This document shows positions 16,971-24,904 of a stretch of DNA of 64,000 nucleotides, piece by piece. Each line of letters starts with the position of its first letter. Position 1 is the stretch's first letter. Origin of the DNA: Saprospiraceae bacterium (GTDB taxonomy: Bacteria > Bacteroidota > Bacteroidia > Chitinophagales > Saprospiraceae); assembly GCA_020629715.1 (NCBI GenBank), contig JAHDCU010000002.1, positions 62,001 to 126,000 on the forward strand. Reading direction: 5' to 3'. The position numbers and the translations under genes are program-made. A model generated the notes under the pieces. It searched no databases and was not told where the DNA came from. It saw only the letters and a program-made list of their open reading frames with translations.

Positions 16971-19835
16971 ATGAAAAATTTTCTTACACTTTGCGCTTGT
17001 GTAATATTTTGCACTTTAAATTCTTTTGCCCAATCCGGTACTGTACGTGGTTTTATGTACGAGGATGCCTCCGGCGAACCAGTTCTATTTGGAGCTGTCG
17101 ATGTTGCCGAAACAATGACAGGTACAACTTCAGATCTTGATGGAGCATACGCTTTAGATCTTGATTCAGGTACATACACCCTTACTTTTTCTTACCTTGG
17201 ATACAGTGATCTTACGATCAGCGATGTAATTGTTGTTGCAGGCGAAGTAACTACAGTAGATGCTCGTCTCAAAGAAGAATCTGAGCTACTAGAAGAGATC
17301 GTAATTACGGCTCAGCAAGCTAGAAATACGGAAGCAGCTTTAGCCACCATCAAGAGAAAATCTACCAATGTACTAGACGGAATATCTTCTGCAAGCTTCA
17401 GAAAAATAGGTGACTCAGATGCGGCGGCAGCCGTAAAAAGAGTACCAGGTGTATCTATAGAAGGTGGTAAGTATGTATACGTACGTGGCCTTGGTGATCG
17501 TTACACAAAATCTACACTTAATGGCATGGATATCCCAGGACTGGATCCTGATCGTAATACGATGCAGATGGACATATTCCCTACCAATATCATCGACAAT
17601 ATAATTGTTACAAAGACCTTCACAGCAGATCTACCTGCTGACTTTACAGGTGGCGTAGTCAATATTAATACAAAAGATTTTCCAGAAGCTAAAAGAAGTA
17701 GTATAAGTATAGGACTAGGATATAACCCAAGTATGCACTTCAAGAGTAACTACCTATCTTATGAGGGTGGTGCCACAGATTATCTAGGATTTGATGATGG
17801 TACAAGAGAAATTCCAACTGCTGATGTAGAAGGAATACCAACCAGAGTTCAAGTGCTTTCTAATGCTAATGCTGAAGCTCCTTATACATCTATATTAAAC
17901 AACTTTAACCCTACATTAGCTGGAATGCGTACGAATAGTGCGATGGACTACAGCTTTGGATATAGCATCGGTAATCAAATCAACAAGGACAAGTATACCT
18001 TAGGCTATAATGTGGCTCTAACGTATAAAAACAGTACTGATTTTTACGAAGGAGCTGTCCAACAACGATACGGTAAAGGGAATACATCCGACGTATTTGA
18101 AATGGAACTCAGAGAGAGTCAGATAGGTGATATAGGTAAAAACAATGTTTTACTAGGCGGTCTTGCGGGATTATCACTCAAAACAACGAAATCTAAATAT
18201 ATCTTGAACCTGATGCGACTACAAAATGGTGAATCTCAAGCAGGTTTATTCAATTATATCGGCGCTGATCAAGGATCTAACTTTACCGCGGATCAACACA
18301 ACTTAGAATATAGCCAACGATCTATTACAAATGCATTACTCTCTGGTGCTCATACACTAGCAGAGGGAGAGTGGAAAATTGACTGGAAAGTATCTCCAAC
18401 TATCAGTAATATTACTGATCCAGATATTAGATTTACACGTATTCGTACTGATAATAATGGATATTCTATTGGAACTGAATCTGGAATACCGCAACGTATT
18501 TGGAGATTTTTAGATGAAATTAATTTGGCGAGTAAAGCAGATGTAACAAGATCTTATACATTCCGTGACGAAAAAGCAAAACTTAGAGTCGGGGGTGGGT
18601 ATACCTTCAAAAGACGTGATTATGAGATTAATGGATTCTCCATATTTACAGGTAACACAGAGGTGACGGAAGATCCTAATACATTATTCCAATCTTCGAA
18701 TTTCTTTAATAGAGAAAACACAGAAGGTTTATATTATGCTCCTCAATTTATTCCTAATAATGCCAATGCATTCGAATCTCAAGTACAGAATATAGCCGCT
18801 TACGTATCAAATGAGTTTACACCATTTGATAAATTAAAGGCAATCGTAGGTGTACGTATGGAGTCATATGTGCAAAACTACTCAGGCAGAAACCAAAGCA
18901 ATCAAGTATTTGATAATGAAGAGGTACTAAACGATCTAGATTTATTCCCTACCTTAAATTTGATTTATTCAGTTAGAGAAAATCACAATCTACGTGCTTC
19001 ATTTACTCGTACTATTGCTAGACCATCTTTTAAAGAGGCTTCTTTCGCTACAATCATTGATCCTATATCTGGTCGTACATTTATCGGAGGGTTTTTCTCT
19101 GATATCGATGTAGAGACTGGTGAGGAAATCTGGGATGGTAACTTAACTAAAACGAATATCAACAATTTTGACTTGAGATATGAGATGTTTCAAGGAGGTG
19201 GTCAAAATATCTCGTTAAGTGCTTTCTATAAAACTTTTGAAAATCCGATCGAGATCGTACAATATGTACAAGCGACTAATAACTTCCAACCTAGAAATGT
19301 AGGTAATGGTCAAGTACTTGGAGTTGAACTTGAGTTCAGAAAATCACTAGGATCTTTAGATAGTAAACTAAATGCATTTAGTGTAAACGGTAACATCACT
19401 GTAACAGAATCATCAATCAAGATGAATGAAACTGAAAGAAGATCACGTATCAATAATGCTCGTGATGGAGAAGAAATAGGTGACTCTCGTGATATGGCAG
19501 GTCAAGCGCCATATATTATCAATGCTGGACTATCTTACAATGGTAGAGATAATGGACTGGAACTAGGTATGTTCTATAATGTACAAGGTCGTACACTGCA
19601 GTATGTCGGTATCGCCGATAGACCTGATGTTTACAGTGTACCTTTTCAAAGTCTCAATTTTTCAGCAAACTATACTTTTGGTATGGATAGAAAATTTAGA
19701 GCAGGACTCAAAGTCAATAACATCTTGAATAACGCCAGAGAATCTGTGTTTGAAAGCTTCAATGCTGAAGATCAACTATTCTCTTCTATCAGGCCACAGA
19801 CATCAATAGGAATGAGTCTTTCGTACAGACTTTAG
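16971..19835 (+). CDS. TonB-dependent outer-membrane receptor with carboxypeptidase-regulatory N-domain
   Basis: 954 aa. The signal peptide covers residues 1-21 (MKNFLTLCACVIFCTLNSFA). A CarboxypepD_reg-like domain follows (GTVRGFMYEDASGEPVLFG... to about 105), then the plug with RKIGDSDAAAAVKRVPGVS, YVYVRGLGDRYTKSTLNG and FTGGVVNINTKDFPE. The rest is a 22-strand-type barrel, including HNLRASFTRTIARPSFKEAS, and ends in an aromatic/hydrophobic terminus (MSLSYRL). The architecture matches Bacteroidota receptors for siderophores, glycans or peptides; the substrate cannot be inferred. It probably works with the upstream lipoprotein as an outer-membrane uptake pair. Confidence 0.92.
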   Translation: MKNFLTLCACVIFCTLNSFAQSGTVRGFMYEDASGEPVLFGAVDVAETMTGTTSDLDGAYALDLDSGTYTLTFSYLGYSDLTISDVIVVAGEVTTVDARLKEESELLEEIVITAQQARNTEAALATIKRKSTNVLDGISSASFRKIGDSDAAAAVKRVPGVSIEGGKYVYVRGLGDRYTKSTLNGMDIPGLDPDRNTMQMDIFPTNIIDNIIVTKTFTADLPADFTGGVVNINTKDFPEAKRSSISIGLGYNPSMHFKSNYLSYEGGATDYLGFDDGTREIPTADVEGIPTRVQVLSNANAEAPYTSILNNFNPTLAGMRTNSAMDYSFGYSIGNQINKDKYTLGYNVALTYKNSTDFYEGAVQQRYGKGNTSDVFEMELRESQIGDIGKNNVLLGGLAGLSLKTTKSKYILNLMRLQNGESQAGLFNYIGADQGSNFTADQHNLEYSQRSITNALLSGAHTLAEGEWKIDWKVSPTISNITDPDIRFTRIRTDNNGYSIGTESGIPQRIWRFLDEINLASKADVTRSYTFRDEKAKLRVGGGYTFKRRDYEINGFSIFTGNTEVTEDPNTLFQSSNFFNRENTEGLYYAPQFIPNNANAFESQVQNIAAYVSNEFTPFDKLKAIVGVRMESYVQNYSGRNQSNQVFDNEEVLNDLDLFPTLNLIYSVRENHNLRASFTRTIARPSFKEASFATIIDPISGRTFIGGFFSDIDVETGEEIWDGNLTKTNINNFDLRYEMFQGGGQNISLSAFYKTFENPIEIVQYVQATNNFQPRNVGNGQVLGVELEFRKSLGSLDSKLNAFSVNGNITVTESSIKMNETERRSRINNARDGEEIGDSRDMAGQAPYIINAGLSYNGRDNGLELGMFYNVQGRTLQYVGIADRPDVYSVPFQSLNFSANYTFGMDRKFRAGLKVNNILNNARESVFESFNAEDQLFSSIRPQTSIGMSLSYRL

Positions 19836-19889
19836 AGATTTAAAACATAGATATATTCCCTAGCGCAAAAGGGATAATTTTCATGTAAG

Positions 19890-19916
19890 AGCTCCGATTT
19901 ATCGGGGCTTTTTTTT
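19890..19916 (+). terminator. intrinsic terminator after the TonB receptor
   Basis: AGCTCCG (19890-19896) pairs with CGGGGCT (19903-19909) with one T-G wobble around loop ATTTAT, followed by a run of T to 19916. It lies 55 bp after the receptor stop. Confidence 0.85.
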
Positions 19917-20007
19917 ATGTTAAATACTTTGATATCTTGATTTAAAGTTAATTTATAATTAGCTTAGTATTACCGTAATGTTAACTGCATGTTATCAACC
20001 TAACTAA

Positions 20008-20013
20008 AAGGAG
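20008..20013 (+). promoter_or_regulatory. strong Shine-Dalgarno of the retropepsin-like gene
   Basis: AAGGAG lies 6 nt before the ATG at 20020. Such a complete SD is rare among genes of this window, so this mRNA may be translated efficiently. It fixes the start. Confidence 0.6.
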
Positions 20014-20019
20014 TACATT

Positions 20020-20847
20020 ATGAATACTAAAAAACTTATATATATAATCGGATTACTATTTGTAAACGCTTTCGTTTTACAAGCAAATACTATCCCTTTT
20101 GACTTCGATAAAGGACTGATCATTATAGAGGTTTCTGTAGACGGTAAGGAGATGGAGTTTGTATTTGATACAGGTTCATCGGATATCATTTTACATCAAA
20201 AGAATATAGATGCTTCCATGGAATTCGCATCACTTGATGGCAGTATGAAAGCTGGAGAAAAAACGATAGAAAATCTTAATGTGGGTAATATTGACAAAAA
20301 TAATATCGATATCACCACGATGGACTTGAGTGAAGTGAGATCATATCTCAATCGTGATATTCAAGGCATGTTAGGATCACATATATTTTCACCCTCAGTG
20401 ATCTATATCAATTACATCACTAAAGAACTAAAACTTGATAGTCCAGAAGTATATGTCGATAGCTATCAACATAAAGTCTCTTACCATACTGAATATGGCA
20501 CTCCTATATGTAACATACAAGTTAATGGTACATCTTACGCAGTTCTTCTAGATACTGGTGCTAGTACTCATTTTTTTGATCCAAGTCTTGGTATAGAAGA
20601 TGATACTCGCGATGGAGTTTCAGTTACCACAGTTGCAGGAGAGCAAACTTCGGAAGCCATCAATGTAAAAGTCTCAGCCTTAGGTTCTAAAGAAAATATA
20701 GAATTTCAGGCGTATTCAAAATCATTTGATGCAATGAATGAATTACTTGATGAAGAAATGATTATGGGTATATTAAGTATATCTCAGATATCTGCAAATT
20801 CTGAGGTGGTATTCGATACCACGCATGGTATAATGTATTTTAACTAA
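20020..20847 (+). CDS. secreted two-lobed retropepsin-like aspartic protease
   Basis: 275 aa. A hydrophobic signal (LIYIIGLLFVNAFVLQA) spans about residues 6-22. Two aspartic-protease half-motifs occur in one chain: FVFDTGSSDIIL with Asp50 and VLLDTGASTHFF with Asp178. Each is followed by a hydrophobic Gly-Leu/Ile element (IQGMLGSHIF near 114-123; IMGILSISQI near the C-terminus). A retropepsin normally works as a homodimer of one lobe, whereas this chain could form an intramolecular pepsin-like active site. The location is probably periplasmic or secreted. The stop codon overlaps the end of the convergent dnaG by 4 bp. Substrate unknown. Confidence 0.8.
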   Translation: MNTKKLIYIIGLLFVNAFVLQANTIPFDFDKGLIIIEVSVDGKEMEFVFDTGSSDIILHQKNIDASMEFASLDGSMKAGEKTIENLNVGNIDKNNIDITTMDLSEVRSYLNRDIQGMLGSHIFSPSVIYINYITKELKLDSPEVYVDSYQHKVSYHTEYGTPICNIQVNGTSYAVLLDTGASTHFFDPSLGIEDDTRDGVSVTTVAGEQTSEAINVKVSALGSKENIEFQAYSKSFDAMNELLDEEMIMGILSISQISANSEVVFDTTHGIMYFN

Positions 20848-22898
20848 AGTATGACAGTATTTAGTTCATTTGCCATAAAATTACGTTGCTCTTGTAGTTT
20901 TTGTAGTAAACGCATATTGATGACAAAATCATCTGGCGATATATCCTCTTTCTTTAATTCCCTTTCTGTTTCAAGTATAAGTTGTTTTACTTTTTTGATC
21001 TTAAATCTTAAGATGGCCTGATAGCTGTCCTTTTCAAAATTTTCACTAGGTTCTTTTTGTGTTTGGAGCTCTACGCCTTTATCAGACCAATTTGCATAAG
21101 TATAAGGGCTAGCCATGAAAGTGATAGCTTCTGATCTTATTTCTTCATCTTGATGGTTGGTAAAAAGAGTATTCCAATTTTCGATTTGATCAAGATTATT
21201 GTAAGCTAAAAGGATCATAGATTTATGAAGATCAGAGCTAAAATAATCTAGCATATCAGCTATATTCTGATAGATGTATTCTGCCACTGTGATAGTTTCT
21301 TGATCATCATACCATCGGTGCCCCATAGTAACTATGATACGGGTAAGATCACGCTCTTGATGATCGATGGTAGCATCACGTTTATATTCTTGTATCTCTT
21401 GCTTAGGATCTTCAGGTTCATATACGTCTTCAGAGCGAGGATAACCGTCATCCTCACCTCGTTCCATATATTGATATGGATTATCATCGTCGCTAGCAGA
21501 ACTTGAGGGTTTCGCATTAGCTATTTTAGCCTGTGATTGCGCTCTAGCTTTAGATCGTTGCTCTCGTAGTGCATCGCGATCTTTTTCTAAACGCTTCTTT
21601 TTGATCTCTCCTTTGATCGCATTGTTGGTTTCTGCTACCAAAATGCGCTCTTCTATATCTAATAACTTTGAACAATGCTGTATATAAACCGATCTTTTGA
21701 GAGTATCTGAAATCTTACTGATACTCTCCACAATATCCCTAAGCAGCGTGGCTTTTTTGATAGGATCATTACCTGCCTCTTCAATAACAAGCTGCGTTTT
21801 GAAGAGTATAAAATCTTTACTTTCTTTTTCTACATAGTCTTTGAAGGCTGCCGTACCAACTCGCTTAACATAGCTATCAGGATCTTCTTTATCAGGCAGT
21901 AACACCAACTTTACGTTCATGTCTTGCTCTAGTATGAGATCCATCCCTCTCAGTGCAGCTTTTATTCCTGCTCCATCGCCATCGTACATAACAGTAATAT
22001 TATCCGTATATCGTTTTACAAGTCTTATCTGCTCTTTAGTCAGAGAGGTGCCAGAGGAGGCAACTGCATTTCGTACATCGGATTGATGCAAGGAAATGAC
22101 ATCAGTATAACCCTCTACCATGATACAGTTATCCTGCTTCCTGATCTCTGTTTTTGCTTGATAGATACCGTAAAGCGTCTTTCGCTTATTATAGATTTCA
22201 GACTCTGGAGAATTGACGTACTTAGGAGCTTTCTTATTTTCAGTAAGAATTCTTCCTCCAAATCCAATAACCTTTCCACTCAGATTATGAATGGGAAATA
22301 TGACTCGTCCGCGATAAAAATCATAATCGCTTCTACTTACCAAACCTAGCTTACGCAAAAGCTCAATATTATATTGTTTTTCTACGGCTAGCTTTGTAAA
22401 ATGATCATAAGAGTTGATCGCATATCCGAGATTGAATTCTTTGACCGTATCCATCCTAAAACCTCGCTCCTTGAAGTAGGAGAGTCCTATGGATTTCCCT
22501 TCATCTGTTTCTACTAGATTATGATGAAAATGTTCCGCGGCAAACTTATTGATCAAGTATAAGCTCTCCGCTAATTGTTGCTCTTGCTTTTGCTCATGGG
22601 TCTTTTGAGTTTCTTCGATCTCAATTCCATACTTCGCAGCTAGGTGACGTAAAGCTTCAGGATAGCTAAGACTTTCATGCTCCATGATGAAGTTGACAGG
22701 ATTTCCTCCTTTGCCACAACCAAAACACTTATAGATATTCTTGGCTGGAGAAACGGTAAAAGACGGAGTTTTTTCATCATGAAAAGGACAAAGCCCGATC
22801 ATATTTACACCACGTCTTTTAAGATTCACATAGTCCTGTATGACGTCCTCAACCTGAGCCGTATTGAGTATTTCATTGATGGTGTTTTGTGAAATCAT
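20844..22898 (-). CDS. dnaG: DNA primase
   Basis: 684 aa. The N-terminal CHC2 zinc finger is CPFHDEKTPSFTVSPAKN then KCFGCGKGGN (residues about 37-66). The RNA polymerase core shows YFKERGF, LGYAINSYD and FGGRIL, and the TOPRIM domain has VEGYTDVISLH and VMYDGDGAGIKAA. The C-terminal region contains a charged, low-complexity linker (KKKRLEKDRDALREQRSK... to PEDPKQE, about 430-515) before the DnaB-binding helical part. It synthesises RNA primers for replication. Upstream on the same strand, dapB ends 37 bp away. Confidence 0.95.
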   Translation of the reverse strand: MISQNTINEILNTAQVEDVIQDYVNLKRRGVNMIGLCPFHDEKTPSFTVSPAKNIYKCFGCGKGGNPVNFIMEHESLSYPEALRHLAAKYGIEIEETQKTHEQKQEQQLAESLYLINKFAAEHFHHNLVETDEGKSIGLSYFKERGFRMDTVKEFNLGYAINSYDHFTKLAVEKQYNIELLRKLGLVSRSDYDFYRGRVIFPIHNLSGKVIGFGGRILTENKKAPKYVNSPESEIYNKRKTLYGIYQAKTEIRKQDNCIMVEGYTDVISLHQSDVRNAVASSGTSLTKEQIRLVKRYTDNITVMYDGDGAGIKAALRGMDLILEQDMNVKLVLLPDKEDPDSYVKRVGTAAFKDYVEKESKDFILFKTQLVIEEAGNDPIKKATLLRDIVESISKISDTLKRSVYIQHCSKLLDIEERILVAETNNAIKGEIKKKRLEKDRDALREQRSKARAQSQAKIANAKPSSSASDDDNPYQYMERGEDDGYPRSEDVYEPEDPKQEIQEYKRDATIDHQERDLTRIIVTMGHRWYDDQETITVAEYIYQNIADMLDYFSSDLHKSMILLAYNNLDQIENWNTLFTNHQDEEIRSEAITFMASPYTYANWSDKGVELQTQKEPSENFEKDSYQAILRFKIKKVKQLILETERELKKEDISPDDFVINMRLLQKLQEQRNFMANELNTVIL

Positions 22899-22935
22899 TA
22901 ATAATTATCTCTTGGATCTTATTTCTAAGATAGCA

Positions 22936-23658
22936 CTATTTACGTGCATCAATAACATCCTGCATTGTATGTAGTCCTACTTTTCCTACTAAATACTCAG
23001 CAGCCATTACGGCTCCTATCGCAAATCCATCTCGACTTTTAGCGACATGATTGATAGATATTTCATCAATTGCTCCAGCATAAGTGACGATATGGGTACC
23101 TGGTACATCATCAACACGATGACTTGCGATAGTCAAGGTGTCAGTATCTTTATTATCAAGATCATCAGTCCATTTGATTACTGTAGGGTGAATCTGATTG
23201 ATCTGCTGTGCCAAGGTGATCGCGGTACCGCTCGGAGCATCTTTCTTTTCGGTATGATGTACTTCCTGTATCAATGGTAGATATTCACGATAGGGGCCTA
23301 AGATTTCAACCAATTGTTTGTTAAGTTCAAAAAAGAGATTGACTCCGATGCTGAAATTTGATGCATATAGAAAACCGACTTTTTGCTCATTGGCATATCT
23401 CACAATATCTCTAAAGCGATCCAACCATCCTGTCGTACCAGACACTACTGATACGCCTTGACTGATCAAATAATTGATATTATCATAAGCCGCATCAGGA
23501 TGAGAAAATTCAATCGCAACATCTGCCTCATTAATATTTTGACAAGCCTTGAGCTCATCAAAACTATTTGGTTTGGCAATGATTTCATATCCTCTATTCT
23601 GGATAAATTTTTCAATGGCTTTACCCATTTTCCCGTACCCTACAATTGCTACTTTCAT
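22936..23658 (-). CDS. dapB: 4-hydroxy-tetrahydrodipicolinate reductase
   Basis: 240 aa, the short form common in Bacteroidota. The N-terminal Rossmann is VAIVGYGKMGKAIEKF, VVSGTTGW is the NADPH-region loop, and the catalytic motif EVHHTEKKDAPSGTAITLA carries the His pair and substrate Lys. IASHRVDDVPGTHIVTYAG completes the C-terminal domain. It catalyses the second committed step of lysine/diaminopimelate synthesis. It is likely co-transcribed with dnaG downstream. Confidence 0.95.
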   Translation of the reverse strand: MKVAIVGYGKMGKAIEKFIQNRGYEIIAKPNSFDELKACQNINEADVAIEFSHPDAAYDNINYLISQGVSVVSGTTGWLDRFRDIVRYANEQKVGFLYASNFSIGVNLFFELNKQLVEILGPYREYLPLIQEVHHTEKKDAPSGTAITLAQQINQIHPTVIKWTDDLDNKDTDTLTIASHRVDDVPGTHIVTYAGAIDEISINHVAKSRDGFAIGAVMAAEYLVGKVGLHTMQDVIDARK

Positions 23659-23786
23659 ATATCTATTACACTTAAGAATCAGTCTGAAAGTTTAGGTTCG
23701 ATTACAATGACTTACTTATAGATTCTAATCAATAATCGAAGCAATCTTTAAACTCTAAACCTTAGACGTTCAACTAAAATTCGTTG

Positions 23787-23794
23787 CAAAGTTA
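23787..23794 (-). promoter_or_regulatory. probable -7 box of dapB-dnaG
   Basis: On the minus strand this reads TAACTTTG followed by CAACG, an exact TAnnTTTG match. It would give a leader of about 125 nt before the dapB ATG. It sits back-to-back with the hemE promoter (23820-23827) on the other strand. Confidence 0.45.
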
Positions 23795-23819
23795 TGACTC
23801 TATATGTATGATCGTAAAG

Positions 23820-23827
23820 TATCTTTG
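23820..23827 (+). promoter_or_regulatory. hemE -7 box, almost touching the start codon
   Basis: TATCTTTG, an exact consensus match, ends only 4 bp before the hemE ATG at 23832. If used, transcription would begin at or next to the start codon and the mRNA would be leaderless. Confidence 0.5.
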
Positions 23828-23831
23828 ATTT

Positions 23832-24857
23832 ATGTTGAAAAATGACCTACTACTGCGAACTCTAAACAGTGAACCCGTAGAAAGACCACCGATATGGCTT
23901 ATGCGCCAGGCAGGTAGAATATTACCTCAATATAGAAAGGTAAGAGCAAGTCTTTCTGGCTTTGTAGAATTGGTGAAAAATCCAGATTTAGCGGCCGAAG
24001 TAACCATACAGCCTGTGGATGAGCTTGATGTAGATGCTGCAATCATCTTCAGTGATATCCTTGTGATTCCAGAATGTATGGGCTTGCATTATGAGCTTAT
24101 CGAAAAGAAAGGTCCATTTTTCCCAACGACGATACATAGTAGAGCGGATATAGAAAAATTAGATTCTGGTAAAAGTGCTGCAGAGCGATTGGATTATGTC
24201 TACCAAGCACTCGCCAATACTAGCCAAAGATTAGATGGACGAGTTCCTTTGATTGGCTTTGCAGGAGCGCCTTGGACACTCATGTGCTATATGATTGAAG
24301 GGCAGGGTAGTAAGACCTTTAGCAAAGCAAAATCTTTTCTGTATCGTGAGCCTGCTGCATCAGAATTACTCCTCGATAAACTTACTGAAACTATTATTGA
24401 ATATCTAAAACTTAAGATTGCCAATGGGGCTCAAGTAGTACAAGTATTTGACTCTTGGTCAGGCGTTTTAGATCAGAAATTGTACAAAAAATTCATGATT
24501 CCTCGACTTCGGCAGATACGTGAGGCTATCACAGAAGTGCCAGTTATTTTATTTAGTAAAGGTGCTTGGTTTGCGCTAGATGAGATTGCAGCGTTAAAGC
24601 CTAATGCCATCGGATTAGACTGGAATATAGAGCCAACATATGCAAGATCAATAGTAGGAAATGATCAAGTGGTGCAAGGCAATCTTGATCCATGCCAATT
24701 GTATGGAGATGTGAAATCATTAGAGTCCGCTGTCGATCAGATGATCAACAGCTTTGGAAGAAACCACATCGTCAATCTAGGGCATGGCGTATATCCTGAT
24801 ACGCCGTTAGATCATGTTAAGCATTTTGTTTCTTATGTGAAAAGGTATCGGTATTAG
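23832..24857 (+). CDS. hemE: uroporphyrinogen decarboxylase
   Basis: 341 aa, the usual length. The signature RPPIWLMRQAGRILPQYR is near residues 18-35, the catalytic Asp lies in IIFSDILVIPECMG, and GFAGAPWTLMCYMIEGQGSK is the second family signature. VVQGNLDPCQLYG and HIVNLGHGVYPDTPLDHVK close the TIM barrel. It decarboxylates uroporphyrinogen III to coproporphyrinogen III in heme synthesis. No other hem gene is adjacent in the window. Confidence 0.95.
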   Translation: MLKNDLLLRTLNSEPVERPPIWLMRQAGRILPQYRKVRASLSGFVELVKNPDLAAEVTIQPVDELDVDAAIIFSDILVIPECMGLHYELIEKKGPFFPTTIHSRADIEKLDSGKSAAERLDYVYQALANTSQRLDGRVPLIGFAGAPWTLMCYMIEGQGSKTFSKAKSFLYREPAASELLLDKLTETIIEYLKLKIANGAQVVQVFDSWSGVLDQKLYKKFMIPRLRQIREAITEVPVILFSKGAWFALDEIAALKPNAIGLDWNIEPTYARSIVGNDQVVQGNLDPCQLYGDVKSLESAVDQMINSFGRNHIVNLGHGVYPDTPLDHVKHFVSYVKRYRY

Positions 24858-24904
24858 TCTATTTTAAGGTTGAATAGTCATTATATCTTTCGTACATTTC
24901 TTGT

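Noticed and set aside
23659-23831. Possible riboswitch or regulatory RNA upstream of dapB/hemE
   Set aside because: The dapB leader would be about 125 nt, but no lysine-riboswitch-like conserved core or long paired stems were seen.
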